From assembly GCF_001518015.1 (NCBI RefSeq), contig NZ_LPUY01000134.1, forward strand, positions 33,007-97,006: 64,000 nt of DNA, written 5' to 3'. Below, piece by piece: positions 46,001-55,471 of this stretch; position 1 is the stretch's first letter, and the number at the start of each line of letters is the position of its first letter. Below the pieces are notes generated by a model. That model worked only from the letters and a program-made list of their open reading frames with translations, was not told the DNA's origin and did no database searches. Both the position numbers and the translations under genes were made by a program. Source of the DNA: Tritonibacter horizontis. Its GTDB lineage: Bacteria > Pseudomonadota > Alphaproteobacteria > Rhodobacterales > Rhodobacteraceae.

Positions 46001-46662
46001 ACATGCACAAGGAAGGTGCGGGCTTTCGGGCGATGATGAACAACTTTGCCATCGCGGTGTCGGTCGGCCTGCAATACGGCGTGCCGCTGGAGGAGTTCGT
46101 GGACGCTTTCACCTTCACCAAGTTCGAACCGGCCGGCATGGTGCAGGGCAACGACTCGATCAAGAACGCGACCTCCATTCTGGACTACGTGTTCCGGGAG
46201 CTTGCGGTATCCTATCTCGACAGGACCGATCTGGCGCATGTGAAACCGGAAGGCGCGAGCTTTGATGATCTGGGCCGCGGCGACGCCGAAGAAGGCCTGT
46301 CCAACCTGTCGGAACTGAGCGACGGCGCGGCGTCCAAGTCGCTGGAAGTGTTGAAGCAAATCTCCTCCACCGGGTATTTGCGCAAACGGTTGCCGCAAGA
46401 GCTGGTGGTGTTTCAGGGCGGCCAGGGCAGCGTTGCAGTGACGGCGCTGACAGAGGGCACCGACCCGGTTCAGGCCTTGCAGACCCTGGTGCCCGAAGCG
46501 GGCAGTGAAACCCTGGCGCCATCGGGCATGGACGCGCGGGTCAAGGCAAAGATGCAAGGCTACGAGGGCGATCCCTGCGGTGAATGTGGCAATTACACCT
46601 TGGTCCGCAACGGCACCTGCATGAAATGCAACACCTGCGGTTCCACCTCGGGCTGCAGCTAA
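43009..46662 (+). CDS. nrdJ: Adenosylcobalamin-dependent (class II) ribonucleoside-diphosphate reductase
   Basis: This class II reductase (1217 residues) makes deoxyribonucleotides with or without oxygen. The radical/catalytic core contains Asn467, Cys469 and Glu471 in SNPCSEYMF, and a redox Cys192 in HACFIQSV. Nucleotide and loop motifs include [19 protein letters not shown]. The C-terminal 30 residues carry the cysteine cluster [22 protein letters not shown] typical of alphaproteobacterial NrdJ. The start is the ATG at 43009, where homology begins; earlier in-frame codons back to 42892 read through non-coding DNA. No B12 riboswitch is seen upstream. Confidence 0.96.
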   Translation: MKIERQFTKAGQDAYAALKFVGATSEIRNPDGTIVFRQEGIEVPSTWSQVASDVIAQKYFRKAGVPSRLKKVREKNVPEFLWRSVPADDKVDFGGETSSKQVFDRLAGAWTYWGWKGGYFSSEADARAYFDEMRYMLASQRAAPNSPQWFNTGLHWAYGIDGPAQGHHYVDYQTGKLTKSDSAYEHPQPHACFIQSVSDDLVQDGGIMDLWVREARLFKYGSGTGTNFSHLRAEGEKLSGGGKSSGLMGFLKIGDRAAGAIKSGGTTRRAAKMVIVDADHPDIEQFIDWKVLEEQKVASIVAGSKMHEKMLNGIFAALRSWDGLAQDAYDPAENDALKKAIREAKKVAIPETYIKRVLDYAKQGYDSIEFPTYDTDWDSEAYSSVSGQNSNNSIRVTNAFLHAVEKDADWALINRTDDKVARTVKARDLWEKVGHAAWACADPGIQFHDTVNEWHTCPEDGAIRGSNPCSEYMFLDDTACNLASMNLLTFLKDGVFQAEDYMHACRLWTLTLEISVMMAQFPSKEIAQRSYDFRTLGLGYANIGGLLMNMGYSYDSDEGRALCGSLTAIMTGVSYATSAEIASELGAFAGYARNADHMLRVMRNHRNAAYGATDGYDALTVKPVPLDLVNCPDARLTELAMSAWDEAVRLGEKYGYRNAQATVIAPTGTIGLVMDCDTTGIEPDFALVKFKKLAGGGYFKIINRSVPSALEGLGYSSAQIEEIIAYAVGHGSIGNAPGINHTSLTGHGFGPNELAKIDAALESAFDIRFVFNQWTLGEEFCTGVLGIPAAKLNDPTFDLLRHLGFTKADIDAANDHVCGTMTLEGAPYLKEDHYAIFDCANPCGKKGKRYLNVESHIRMMAAAQSFISGAISKTINMANTASIEDCQKAYELSWSLGVKANALYRDGSKLSQPLAAALVEDDDEAAEILESGSVPEKVATLAEKIVEKIVIKEVMKSHRTKMPQRRKGYTQKAVVGGHKVYLRTGEYQDGTLGEIFIDMHKEGAGFRAMMNNFAIAVSVGLQYGVPLEEFVDAFTFTKFEPAGMVQGNDSIKNATSILDYVFRELAVSYLDRTDLAHVKPEGASFDDLGRGDAEEGLSNLSELSDGAASKSLEVLKQISSTGYLRKRLPQELVVFQGGQGSVAVTALTEGTDPVQALQTLVPEAGSETLAPSGMDARVKAKMQGYEGDPCGECGNYTLVRNGTCMKCNTCGSTSGCS

Positions 46663-46927
46663 GAATTCCCGGCACGCCGGGATCGAGACCGCATCCGTCA
46701 AACGCCACCACTCTTGGGATGCGCAGGGGGAAAGGCCGCCACAATTGGTCGTCTTTTCCCCGACGAAACACGAAGCTGCACTGATGAGGCGGCTTCATCG
46801 AGATCAAAGAGGCCGGGCGCGTCTTTGAAACATGTCTGGGGCGGGTGCGCTCGCCTCATACGCCGAGAAGGACCAGGCAAAAAAACACCCCGGGCGGTCA
46901 ACGAAAAAGAGCCTGATCGGCGAACCT
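46663..46927 (+). other. Long 3' untranslated region after nrdJ, possible small RNA
   Basis: 265 nt separate the nrdJ stop from a strong plus-strand terminator. A CCCGGC-AC-GCCGGG hairpin (46668-46681) sits right after the stop. A 71-codon frame with a TTG start ends at the terminator but lacks a ribosome site and protein-like composition. I favour a 3' UTR or a 3'-end-derived small RNA over a gene. Confidence 0.4.
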
Positions 46928-46956
46928 AACCCCCTCCCGCAAGGAGGGGGTTTTTT
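46928..46956 (+). terminator. Intrinsic terminator downstream of nrdJ
   Basis: AACCCCCTCC and GGAGGGGGTT form a perfect 10-bp stem around CGCAA, followed by T4 (T6 in total). It is clearly oriented for plus-strand transcription, 266 nt after nrdJ. Confidence 0.88.
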
Positions 46957-46972
46957 AATGCTTATGAGAGCC

Positions 46973-48520
46973 TTAGGCGGGCAAATGAATGTTGAACTTC
47001 TGGCGTAGCTCGGCGTCCAGCTCTGGTGTGAACCGCGCCGAAGATCGCTGGGACAGGATCAGCTCCTTGCGCGCGGTTGCCTTGGCCAGCAGATCCGGTT
47101 TGCCCTTTTCGACCCATTCCTTGGGCGAGGTGCGGTCTCCCAGCGTCGGGTAAACATAATCGCGCTGCATCCGGCTGAGGGTCTGGTTGGTGCCCAGGTA
47201 ATGCCCCGGTCCCCCCAGGCAGACCTCGGCGATCTGGTCGAGCGCCATGGTCTCTTCGGTGACTTCGATGCCACGCACGCAGCGCAGCGCCTGACCGATC
47301 AGATCGTCGCTCAGCACCAGGCTTTCGTGGCAAAACCCCAGCAAAGAGGCATGCATGCCCGCCGCCTCATAGACCATGTTCAACCCGGAGAGCCCCGCCA
47401 TCACATTGGAACACATCTGTTCCCAGCCCGCCTGCATGTCGGGCAGTTTGCTGTCCGCAATACCCGCAGCCGCGCCACCCGGAAGGTCGTAGAACCGATG
47501 CATCTGGGCACATCCGGCCGAGAGCAGCGCCTGCTCGCCAGAGCCGCCCGTCATCGCGCCGGTCCGCAGGTCGAGACCAAAGGGCCAGGTTCCGAAAATT
47601 GCGGGGTGGCCGGGTTTTAGCGCGTTGACATAAACCAGACCGGCCAGGCATTCCGCCACGGCCTGCACGATCGCGCCCGCCACGGTCGAGGGCGCCGTGG
47701 CCCCCGCCATTCCCGCCGACAGCAGCAGCACCGGCATGCCAGCCCGGATACATTCCTCCATCACCAGACAGGCTTCGGTCGCGAATTTCATCGGCGGCAC
47801 GACAAAGCAGTTGGAGTTTGACACGAAAGGGCGCGCGCGCCAGTTGTCCTCGCCGCCGGCAATCATATGCAACATCTCGATCGCCGGTGCGACATAGGCA
47901 GGATCGGTAAAGGATGTGCCGACATGTTTATGGGTGCCGGCGCAACAGGCGTAGATGGTATTGAGGTCCATTTCCATATTGTCGGCAATGTCCCGGCAGA
48001 CCATGGGACGTTGCACAAAATGCAGGTTGTCCAGAACGTCGCAGATCCGGGCCGCGTCGTGGAGATCCTGCACCGTGCTGTCGCGGTAGTGCCGCCCCGC
48101 GACATCGACCATATGGACGGCAGCCCCGGCGGTGCCATAGTGGACCCGCGGCCCTTGCAGGTCGAGATCGGTCTTGCCATCGCGGCTGAAGAGAGTCACT
48201 GCACGGTTCGCCTTGGCCAGCATGTCCTCGACCAGGGCGCGGGGGAACCGCAAACGGCCATCCGCCCCAAGAGTGCAGCCGACGCTGGTCAGCAGGGCGA
48301 TGCCGCTTGCTGGCGCGTCGGCAAGCCCGATGGTTTCAAGCGCATCAAGCGCCGTATGGTGGATGCGCAGAACGTCGGCCTCGGACATGACGTTCAGGAC
48401 GCCACCCTGCAGGCCGGGTTGTATGGCGCGCAGATCGTTGGCAAGCGGTGCGGCGCGTGCGGCCCGGCGTGCAGCACGGCCGCCAGAGCGCCCTGCGGAA
48501 ACAGGGGAGGCAAGTGTCAT
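46973..48520 (-). CDS. MttB-family (COG5598) corrinoid-dependent methyltransferase, non-pyrrolysine
   Basis: This 515-residue protein has the MttB superfamily fold. Characteristic parts are HYGTAGAAVHMVD, VQRPMVCRDIADNMEMD, SNSNCFVVPP and the C-terminal YLGTNQTLSRMQRDYVYPTLGDR. No in-frame TAG occurs, so it lacks pyrrolysine, unlike archaeal trimethylamine methyltransferase. Non-Pyl members known from bacteria demethylate glycine betaine, proline betaine or carnitine and pass the methyl to a corrinoid protein. No corrinoid protein, RamA or B12 gene lies adjacent, so the substrate is open. The ATG at 48520 follows AAAGAGA. A 36-codon ORF ends 28 nt upstream. Confidence 0.88.
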   Translation of the reverse strand: MTLASPVSAGRSGGRAARRAARAAPLANDLRAIQPGLQGGVLNVMSEADVLRIHHTALDALETIGLADAPASGIALLTSVGCTLGADGRLRFPRALVEDMLAKANRAVTLFSRDGKTDLDLQGPRVHYGTAGAAVHMVDVAGRHYRDSTVQDLHDAARICDVLDNLHFVQRPMVCRDIADNMEMDLNTIYACCAGTHKHVGTSFTDPAYVAPAIEMLHMIAGGEDNWRARPFVSNSNCFVVPPMKFATEACLVMEECIRAGMPVLLLSAGMAGATAPSTVAGAIVQAVAECLAGLVYVNALKPGHPAIFGTWPFGLDLRTGAMTGGSGEQALLSAGCAQMHRFYDLPGGAAAGIADSKLPDMQAGWEQMCSNVMAGLSGLNMVYEAAGMHASLLGFCHESLVLSDDLIGQALRCVRGIEVTEETMALDQIAEVCLGGPGHYLGTNQTLSRMQRDYVYPTLGDRTSPKEWVEKGKPDLLAKATARKELILSQRSSARFTPELDAELRQKFNIHLPA

Positions 48521-48548
48521 GGGAAATCTCTTTCTGATGGACTGAGGT

Positions 48549-48659
48549 TTAATCGGCGAAGATCAAAACCAGACCGTCCGGGCGGCCCCGCGCGGCCAGA
48601 CCCCGGACCGCACCAATGGTGCGGACGACGATCACAATCATGCACATGGGTTCCTGCAT
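48549..48659 (-). CDS. 36-residue ORF with perfect Shine-Dalgarno upstream of the mttB-like gene
   Basis: The ATG at 48659 is preceded by AGGAGGG with 4 nt spacing, the best ribosome site in this region. The product begins MQEPMCMIVIVVRTIGAVRG and ends GLAARGRPDGLVLIFAD, with a short hydrophobic stretch (about 5-12). It ends 28 nt before the methyltransferase start and could be co-translated or a leader peptide. I recognise no family. Short length makes chance possible; the ribosome site is the main support. Confidence 0.45.
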   Translation of the reverse strand: MQEPMCMIVIVVRTIGAVRGLAARGRPDGLVLIFAD

Positions 48660-48907
48660 GGCGCCCTCCTGTTGCACCAAGGCTAACCGGGAGATTTTCC
48701 GCGAATCTGTCTCACTTGCGACGCAAGGACCAAATGCGACGTTTTTCTGCAGTGCGGGCGGGCCGTCATTTGCGCGCCAAAACAGCCACACTTGCCGGCA
48801 GATCCGATGTTTGGCCCCCTCGGCGGGGCGTTCTGAACGAAGTGTTAATCATGATTTGCGAGCATCACAGTCAGGGAACAAACATGCAACATTCGGCCAG
48901 GGGCTGA

Positions 48908-49471
48908 ATGTCTATGCGCAGCAAGCAGGCTCATGACATGAGAAACCGATCCGCAGATCAGCCCCGGCGCCAACCGCGCGGCGCCCTCGCATATGCGGTC
49001 TGCGCATGCGTGGCGCTGGCGCTGTCCGGGCCGGTGCAGGCGGCGGATTGGTCGGCGCGTTTTTTTGGCGCCCTGAGCAGCCAACCGGTCGCCGCCCAGG
49101 GGGGTCGTGTTGCGCCGCAGAAGCCGACCCCAGAGGGGGATGGGCGCAGTTTTCTGGCGCCCAGCCGACCGGACGGCAGCGAATTGCCGGGACTGACGGA
49201 TATGTTTCCGGGCGGTGATCTGGGGCTGGACCCCGACATCTGGGGCGGCACCAGTTTCGGCTTGATGATGTCGGGACGGGTTGCCACTACAGCGGCGCAG
49301 GCGAAGCCGACCGCCGCCGCCGAGACCCGGTTTGGCCTTGGGGTGAGTATCCCGCTAGCGCCCAATGTCGCCCTGCAAGGGGGCGTGCTGAGCGGATCGG
49401 ACGACCACGGTCGGCCATCGCTGACCAGCGAAAACCGGCAATTGTCACTGACCGCGTCATTCCGGTTCTAA
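48908..49471 (+). CDS. Exported protein of unknown function with beta-barrel-like C-terminus
   Basis: This 187-residue protein has a basic N-terminus, a signal peptide (AYAVCACVALALSGPVQA, cut before ADWSARFF) and a Gly/Pro/Ala-rich middle. The C-terminal half alternates polar and hydrophobic residues (RFGLGVSIPLAPNVALQGGV) and ends SLTASFRF. A final Phe after alternating hydrophobics resembles the BamA recognition signal of outer-membrane proteins. I do not recognise a family. Starts at 48908 or 48938 are both possible. It stands alone and is divergent from the methyltransferase unit. Confidence 0.55.
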   Translation: MSMRSKQAHDMRNRSADQPRRQPRGALAYAVCACVALALSGPVQAADWSARFFGALSSQPVAAQGGRVAPQKPTPEGDGRSFLAPSRPDGSELPGLTDMFPGGDLGLDPDIWGGTSFGLMMSGRVATTAAQAKPTAAAETRFGLGVSIPLAPNVALQGGVLSGSDDHGRPSLTSENRQLSLTASFRF

Positions 49472-49746
49472 GCCATGTGGCGGGGTGTCTGCCCGACCGC
49501 CGCGATTGAAGAGGTGACAGACGCGGCGTCAGAAATCCTTTGCCAGACGCAATCGCCATGATAAGAGACCGCCATGACATCGTTTGAAACCCTCATTACC
49601 ATCTGTATTGCCTGCTGAATTCTTAGCGGGCTGGTTTCTGTCGTTCCCTTCTTTGTGACAAGTTGCTAAGCCCGCGCTGCGCGCTATGGCGTCGTGCCGA
49701 TCCAGGCTGCCGCCCTGCAAGCCGACTTGTTGTCGAAGGAGCTGAC

Positions 49747-51117
49747 ATGACGACGATCAAACTGCACAACACAAAGACGCGGACGAAAGAGGTCTTTGTG
49801 CCGATCGACCGCAAAAACGTGCGGATGTATGTCTGCGGGCCAACCGTCTATGACCGGGCGCATCTTGGCAATGCCCGCCCGGTAGTGGTGTTTGACGTGC
49901 TGTTCCGGCTCTTGCGTCATGTCTATGGTCCCGACGCGGTGACCTATGCGCGCAATTTCACCGATGTGGACGACAAGATCAACGCGCGCGCCGCTGAACG
50001 CGGCCGTTCGATTGCCGAGATCACCGGCGAGACCACGCAATGGTTCCTCGACGATATGGGCGCGCTTGGCGCAGTTGAGCCGACGCATATGCCGCGTGCC
50101 ACCGCTTATATTGCCCAAATGGTGGCGATGATCGCGGATCTGATCGACAAGGGCCATGCCTATGCCGCCGAAGGTCACGTGCTGTTTGCGGTCGACAGCT
50201 GGAAAGCCCACTATGGCCAGCTGTCGGGACGCACCGTTGATGACATGATTGCCGGCGCCCGTGTCGAAGTGGCGCCCTACAAGAAAAACCCGATGGATTT
50301 TGTGCTGTGGAAACCGTCCACCCCGGATCAGCCGGGTTGGGACAGCCCCTGGGGACGGGGGCGTCCGGGCTGGCATATCGAATGCTCGGCCATGGCGCAT
50401 GACCTGCTGGGCGAGAGTTTCGACATCCACGGGGGCGGCAACGATCTGATGTTCCCGCATCACGAAAACGAGATCGCGCAGAGCTGCTGTGCCAACCCGC
50501 ACGGCGAATTTGCGCGCACCTGGCTGCACAATGAGATGCTGCAGGTCGAGGGCAAGAAAATGTCCAAATCCTTGGGAAATTTCTTTACCGTACGCGATTT
50601 GCTCGACAAGGGGGTGCCGGGCGAAGTGGTGCGGTTTGTCTTCCTGCAGACCCATTATCGCAAGCCGATGGACTGGACCGACAAGAAAGCGCGCGACGCT
50701 GAGGCAACGTTGCGCAAGTGGCGGGCGCTGACAGCGGGCATCGAGCCCGCAGCCAGCGCGGCTGCCGCGGTTCTGGAGGCGCTGGCGGATGACCTCAATA
50801 CCGCAGGTGCAATTGCGGAAATGCACAAACTGGCGGCCGCCGGCGATGCGGCGGGTCTGTTGGCCTCGGCGCAGATTGTCGGTCTCTTGACCCCGGCGAT
50901 GGCGGCCTGGTCCGAGGCACCTGCCGTCGACCTGACCTCGCACGAGGCCCGGTTGTTCGCCGCCCGTCAAACGGCGATGGACAGCAAGGACTTCAGCGAA
51001 GTGGACCGGTTGAAGACCGCCTATACCGAGGCCGGGCTGGAGGTGCGCATGTCAAAGACCGGTGTTGAACTGGTGCCGGGGCCGGGCTTTGACGCGGCCA
51101 AGCTGGAGGATCTCTGA
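49747..51117 (+). CDS. cysS: Cysteinyl-tRNA synthetase
   Basis: CysS (456 residues) charges tRNA-Cys. The class I signature is [18 protein letters not shown] (28-45) with the zinc ligand Cys30, and KKMSKS is at about 270-275. [11 protein letters not shown] and [19 protein letters not shown] are typical CysS segments. The start is the ATG at 49747 with GGAG 6 nt upstream; the longer frame lacks homology. Its TGA overlaps the cimA ATG by one base (TGATG), so translation is coupled. Confidence 0.97.
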   Translation: MTTIKLHNTKTRTKEVFVPIDRKNVRMYVCGPTVYDRAHLGNARPVVVFDVLFRLLRHVYGPDAVTYARNFTDVDDKINARAAERGRSIAEITGETTQWFLDDMGALGAVEPTHMPRATAYIAQMVAMIADLIDKGHAYAAEGHVLFAVDSWKAHYGQLSGRTVDDMIAGARVEVAPYKKNPMDFVLWKPSTPDQPGWDSPWGRGRPGWHIECSAMAHDLLGESFDIHGGGNDLMFPHHENEIAQSCCANPHGEFARTWLHNEMLQVEGKKMSKSLGNFFTVRDLLDKGVPGEVVRFVFLQTHYRKPMDWTDKKARDAEATLRKWRALTAGIEPAASAAAAVLEALADDLNTAGAIAEMHKLAAAGDAAGLLASAQIVGLLTPAMAAWSEAPAVDLTSHEARLFAARQTAMDSKDFSEVDRLKTAYTEAGLEVRMSKTGVELVPGPGFDAAKLEDL

Positions 51118-52745
51118 TGGCCGAACGCCTCTACCTCTACGACACGACCCTGCGCGATGGGCAGCAAACGCAAGGCGTGCAATTCTCGACCGGTGAGAAA
51201 AAGCAGATCGCCCAGGCGCTGGACGACCTTGGGGTGGACTATATCGAGGGCGGCTGGCCCGGCGCCAACCCTACCGACAGCGCGTTTTTCGACGAGGCGC
51301 CGCAGACGCGCGCGCAGATCACCGCCTTCGGGATGACCAAACGGGCCGGGCGTTCGGCCGAAAATGACGATGTTCTGGCGGCGGTGATGAACGCCGGGAC
51401 CGGGGCGGTCTGTCTGGTCGGCAAGTCGCATGACTACCACGTGACGGCGGCGCTTGGGATTTCGCTGGCGGAGAACCTCGACAATATCGCCCAGTCGGTG
51501 GCCCATGTGGTGGCCCAGGGGCGCGAGGCGCTGTTTGACGCGGAACATTTCTTTGATGGTTACAAGGCCAACCCGGCCTATGCGCTGGCGGCCTGCCGCG
51601 CCGCATTGGACGCGGGCGCGCGCTGGGTCGTTCTGTGCGACACCAATGGCGGGACGCTGCCAGGCGAGGTCGCAGCGATTGTGACCGAGGTCATCGCCGC
51701 GGGCTTGCCGGGCGACCACCTTGGTATCCATACCCATAACGACACCGAAAATGCCGTGGCCTGTTCGCTGGCGGCGGTGGATGCCGGGGTGCGGCAGGTC
51801 CAGGGGACGCTGAATGGTTTGGGCGAGCGCTGCGGCAATGCCAATCTCACCACGCTTGTGCCGACGCTTTTGCTGAAGGAGCCCTACGCCAGCCAATATG
51901 AGACGGGCGTGCCCCGCAGCGCGCTGGCGCGGTTGACCAAAGTGAGCCGGATGCTTGACGAGATCCTGAACCGGGTCCCGCAGAAACAGGCGCCCTATGT
52001 GGGTGCGTCCGCCTTTGCCCACAAGGCCGGGCTGCACGCCAGCGCGATCCTCAAGGATCCGTCGACCTATGAACATATCGAACCCTCGGTGGTCGGTAAC
52101 GCCCGGATCATTCCGATGTCGAACCAGGCCGGCCAGTCCAACCTGCGCCGCCGTCTGGCCGAGGCCGGACTGGTGGTCGAAAAGGGCGACCCGGCGCTGG
52201 GGCAGATCCTGGAACGGGTGAAGGAGCGCGAGGCGGAGGGGTATTCCTACGACACCGCGCAGGCGTCCTTTGAACTGCTCGCGCGTGCCGCACTGGGAAA
52301 GATGCCGGAGTTCTTCGAGGTCAAGCGCTACAAGGTCACGGTGGAGCGGCGCAAGAACAAATACAACAAGATGGTCAGCCTCTCCGAGGCGGTTGTCGTG
52401 GTGAAGGTCGATGGTGAAAAGCTGCTGTCGGTCAGCGAGTCGCTGGACGAGACGGGGGGGGATCGTGGCCCGGTCAATGCGCTCGCCCGCGCGCTGAGCA
52501 AGGATCTGGGCCGGTATTCCCAGGTGCTGGATGATATGCGGCTGGTGGATTTCAAGGTGCGCATCACCCAAGGTGGCACCGAGGCGGTGACCCGTGTCAT
52601 CATCGACAGCGAAGACGGCAAGGGCCGGCGCTGGTCCACCGTGGGCGTCAGCGCTAACATAATCGACGCCTCGTTCGATGCCCTGACCGATGCGATGAAC
52701 TGGAAACTGCTGCGGGACGGGGCAGGGGTGGCCGATGCGGTTTGA
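51117..52745 (+). CDS. cimA: Citramalate synthase
   Basis: CimA (542 residues) condenses acetyl-CoA and pyruvate to (R)-citramalate, giving a threonine-independent route to isoleucine. It is a HMGL-like TIM barrel with the metal/substrate motif LYDTTLRDGQQTQGV (6-20). Catalytic loops GIHTHNDTENAVA and NGLGERCGNANL follow, then the HKAGLHASAI segment of the C-terminal domain and a LeuA-type regulatory region. The longer C-terminal part separates it from plain 2-isopropylmalate synthase. The start overlaps cysS; the stop overlaps the next gene by 11 nt. Confidence 0.93.
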   Translation: MAERLYLYDTTLRDGQQTQGVQFSTGEKKQIAQALDDLGVDYIEGGWPGANPTDSAFFDEAPQTRAQITAFGMTKRAGRSAENDDVLAAVMNAGTGAVCLVGKSHDYHVTAALGISLAENLDNIAQSVAHVVAQGREALFDAEHFFDGYKANPAYALAACRAALDAGARWVVLCDTNGGTLPGEVAAIVTEVIAAGLPGDHLGIHTHNDTENAVACSLAAVDAGVRQVQGTLNGLGERCGNANLTTLVPTLLLKEPYASQYETGVPRSALARLTKVSRMLDEILNRVPQKQAPYVGASAFAHKAGLHASAILKDPSTYEHIEPSVVGNARIIPMSNQAGQSNLRRRLAEAGLVVEKGDPALGQILERVKEREAEGYSYDTAQASFELLARAALGKMPEFFEVKRYKVTVERRKNKYNKMVSLSEAVVVVKVDGEKLLSVSESLDETGGDRGPVNALARALSKDLGRYSQVLDDMRLVDFKVRITQGGTEAVTRVIIDSEDGKGRRWSTVGVSANIIDASFDALTDAMNWKLLRDGAGVADAV

Positions 52746-53511
52746 CGACGACCTGACCGCCTGCGCGGACACGGTCCAGAAAGGCGACCCGGACCGGTTT
52801 CTGGCCACCATGGCCGCGCCGGTCTCCGCCCGCCCGCTGTTGTTTACGCTCTATGCCTTCAACATCGAACTGTCCCGCGCGCCCTGGGCCAGCCAGGAAA
52901 GCATGATCGCAGAGATGCGGGTGCAATGGTGGCGGGATGTCGGGGCGGAGATTGCAACCGGCACAGCCGTCCGCCGCCACTATGTTGCAACGCCCTTGGC
53001 GGCGCTGCTGGACCAGGGGGCCGCCTCTGCCATTGATGCAATGGCAGAGGCGCGGCGGTGGGATATCTACCGCGATCCGTTTGAGGATGAGAGCGCGTTC
53101 GACCGCTATATCGACGCGACCTCGGGCGGGTTGATCTGGATGGCGGCGGCCTCGCTTGGATCCGCCGACGAGCAGGTCGTGCGCGACTATGCCTATGGTG
53201 TTGGTTTGGCAAATTATTTGCAGGCGATCCCCAACCTCGAGGCGCAAAAACGCGTCCCGTTGCTGGATGGATCAACAAACGGCGTGCGGCGGTTGGCCGA
53301 TCGCGGGCTGGACCGGATCGCCACCGCGCGGCGCGCACGGAACACCGTGTCGCAGGCCGCGCGCCCGGCGCTGTTGTCGGGCTGGCAGGCAGAGGCGGTG
53401 TTGCGTCAGGTCCGGGCAGAACCGGCCCGCGTCGCGGCGGGGGCTTTGGGTACGTCAGAGTTTCGCAAGCGCATCGCATTGATGTGGCAGGCCGCAACCG
53501 GGCGCTGGTAG
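52735..53511 (+). CDS. Squalene/phytoene-synthase-family protein, NDUFAF6-like
   Basis: This 258-residue protein has the all-helical trans-isoprenyl diphosphate synthase fold. The first helix region contains LYAFNIELSRAPWASQESMI and MRVQWWRDV, with no clean DxxxD motif, and the second region (SGGLIWMAAA) also lacks one. Missing metal-binding motifs point to the non-catalytic NDUFAF6-type group, linked to complex I assembly in mitochondria, rather than to carotenoid synthesis. No crt genes are nearby. It overlaps cimA by 11 nt and is likely co-translated. The start is the ATG at 52735. Confidence 0.8.
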   Translation: MRFDDDLTACADTVQKGDPDRFLATMAAPVSARPLLFTLYAFNIELSRAPWASQESMIAEMRVQWWRDVGAEIATGTAVRRHYVATPLAALLDQGAASAIDAMAEARRWDIYRDPFEDESAFDRYIDATSGGLIWMAAASLGSADEQVVRDYAYGVGLANYLQAIPNLEAQKRVPLLDGSTNGVRRLADRGLDRIATARRARNTVSQAARPALLSGWQAEAVLRQVRAEPARVAAGALGTSEFRKRIALMWQAATGRW

Positions 53512-53536
53512 CCACGCCCGGCAGTTGCGCAAGACG

Positions 53537-54760
53537 TCACGCGGTCTGGCCGCGGGGCCGCAGCGCCAGCCAGATCAGCGCCCCACCGGCCAAAACCAGG
53601 AAGGGGGCCATCGCCATGTTGACGGCGATCCAGCCTTCGACCGGGGTGCCGCCCGAGCAATTCATCAATCCGCCAGACGACAGCGAGGCCAGGGTCACGC
53701 CGCCAAAGACCAGCAGGTCGTTCAACCCCTGCATGCGGCCCCGCTCCCAGCTTTCATGGGCGCCGGCCAGCATGGTGGTCGCACCAATAAAGCCAAAGTT
53801 CCAGCCAATGCCCAGCAGGATCAACGCGAAGAAAAAGTTCCCAAGGTCAACGCCCTGCAACGCCACAGCGCCGGCTCCGCACAGGATCACCAGCCCGGCG
53901 CCGACGATCTTTTCGACGCCAAAGCGGGCGATCAGATGGCCGGTGAAAAACGACGGCACATACATCGCCAGAACATGGCTGGTCACCACATCGGCGGCAT
54001 TGTTCTGGGTGAACCCGCAACCAACCACCGCCAGCGGGGTCGAGGTCATCACCAGGTTCATCAAGGCGTAAGAGACCATGGCGCAGATCACCGCAACCGC
54101 GATCCGCGGGGTCTTGAGCAGCTCCAGACGGCTCCGTCCCTGGGGCGCGTCCGCCTGCGGGGCGGCGGGTCGGGGGATGCGCAGAAAGGCAAACAGCCCG
54201 ACGCCGATGACATTGACCGCGATCACCGTAAGATATGTGCCCAGGAACGGGATCACAAAGGCATCGCTGGTGGCCTTGACCAGCTGCGGGCCGACAATCG
54301 CCGACAGCAACCCGCCCGCCATCACATAGGAAATCGCCTTGGGACGGAACGTGTCAGAGGCGGTATCGGCCGCGGCAAAGCGATAAAAACCCTGCGCGCT
54401 CATATAGATGCCGGTCATGAAACTGCCGATCAGAAACACCGGAAAAGACCCAAGATAAAGCCCGTAGCCGCCCACCAGCCCGCCAAGCGCGCCACCAAGA
54501 GCGCCAATTGCAAAACCGGTGCGACGGCCGAACCGCTGCATGATGGCGGAAATCGGCGTTGCCGAGACCATGGAGCCGGCGACGATCAGCGAAATCGGCA
54601 GGGTCGCCAGACAGGGATTGCTGGCCAGCGACTGACCGGCCAGGCCGCCGACGATAAAGATCATCGGCATCTGCGCGCCCAACAGGGCTTGCGCGAGCAC
54701 GAGAATCAAAACATTGCGCTTGGCAACTTGGTCGTCGGGGCTGGGAATGGTCATTGTCAT
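53537..54760 (-). CDS. Major facilitator superfamily transporter
   Basis: This 407-residue permease has about 12 predicted membrane spans (first KRNVLILVLAQALLGAQMPMIF; last FLVLAGGALIWLAL) and the loop motif MQRFGRRTGFAIGA between TM2 and TM3 that marks the superfamily. The substrate is not evident. ATGs at 54760 and 54754 are both possible. The frame runs to 55051 over the next gene and is not used beyond that. It is convergent with the synthase-like gene, with only 25 nt between, and divergent from the glycosylase gene. Confidence 0.85.
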   Translation of the reverse strand: MTMTIPSPDDQVAKRNVLILVLAQALLGAQMPMIFIVGGLAGQSLASNPCLATLPISLIVAGSMVSATPISAIMQRFGRRTGFAIGALGGALGGLVGGYGLYLGSFPVFLIGSFMTGIYMSAQGFYRFAAADTASDTFRPKAISYVMAGGLLSAIVGPQLVKATSDAFVIPFLGTYLTVIAVNVIGVGLFAFLRIPRPAAPQADAPQGRSRLELLKTPRIAVAVICAMVSYALMNLVMTSTPLAVVGCGFTQNNAADVVTSHVLAMYVPSFFTGHLIARFGVEKIVGAGLVILCGAGAVALQGVDLGNFFFALILLGIGWNFGFIGATTMLAGAHESWERGRMQGLNDLLVFGGVTLASLSSGGLMNCSGGTPVEGWIAVNMAMAPFLVLAGGALIWLALRPRGQTA

Positions 54761-54838
54761 GGCGTTTGCGTAAACCTGAACTGACGCAGGAACAAGCAGC
54801 CTGCAATGCACCGATACAATTTTGAGCGGATGGCCAAA

Positions 54839-55471
54839 ATGACAGAGGACCGCATCATCGAAACACCCGCCTGCGTGGCAGAGGGCGCCGCCTGGCTGGC
54901 CGCTCAGGATGCCAGATTTGCAGCCGCGCTGCGGGTGACCGGCCCCTTGCCGCTGCGGCTGAAACCGGATGGCTTTGCCCAGCTTCTCAGCGCGATTGTC
55001 AGCCAGCAGGTCAGCGTCGCCTCCGCCAATGCGATCTGGACCCGTCTGCAAGAGGCAAAACTGACCGCACCGCGCAACATCCAGCAGGCCAGTGACGACG
55101 ATCTGCGCGCAGTAGGACTGAGCCGTCAGAAAATCCGCTATGCCCGCGCCCTGGCTGAGGCACGTATTGATTTCAACTCCTTGCGGGGCGCTCCTACGGC
55201 GGATGTCGTTGGGGAGCTGACGCAGGTTTCCGGTATCGGGGTCTGGACGGCCGAGATTTACGCGATGTTCTCACTCGGGCGGGCGGATGTGTTCGCGCCG
55301 GGGGATCTGGCCCTGCAGGAGGCAGCGCGGATGCTGTTTGACCTGCCAGATCGTCCGAAGGAAAAGGCACTGCGCGACATGTCGCTGAACTGGTCACCGT
55401 GGCGATCTGTTGCGGCGCGGCTCTTGTGGGCCTATTACCATGTGGAAAAGAACAGGGAAGGCATCCGATGA
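54839..55471 (+). CDS. DNA-3-methyladenine glycosylase II (AlkA-like, HhH-GPD)
   Basis: This 210-residue base-excision enzyme contains the helix-hairpin-helix and Gly/Pro/Asp module: LTQVSGIGVWTAEIYAMFSLGRADVFAPGDLALQEAA in overlapping parts, with the catalytic Asp near 155 in PGDLAL. The LLSAIVSQQVSVASANAIW helix precedes it. AlkA removes alkylated purines. The start is uncertain: I chose the ATG at 54839 because family homology begins with IIETP shortly after; an ATG at 54830 and one at 54806 are also in frame. Its stop overlaps the esterase start (ATGA). Confidence 0.88.
   Translation: MTEDRIIETPACVAEGAAWLAAQDARFAAALRVTGPLPLRLKPDGFAQLLSAIVSQQVSVASANAIWTRLQEAKLTAPRNIQQASDDDLRAVGLSRQKIRYARALAEARIDFNSLRGAPTADVVGELTQVSGIGVWTAEIYAMFSLGRADVFAPGDLALQEAARMLFDLPDRPKEKALRDMSLNWSPWRSVAARLLWAYYHVEKNREGIR

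Noticed and set aside
46973..48520. Pyrrolysine-encoding MttB
   Set aside because: There is no in-frame TAG, and no pyl genes are present in the window.
49573..49617. 14-codon ORF (MTSFETLITICIAC) upstream of cysS
   Set aside because: It is very short with only a weak GAGA upstream; it cannot be separated from chance.
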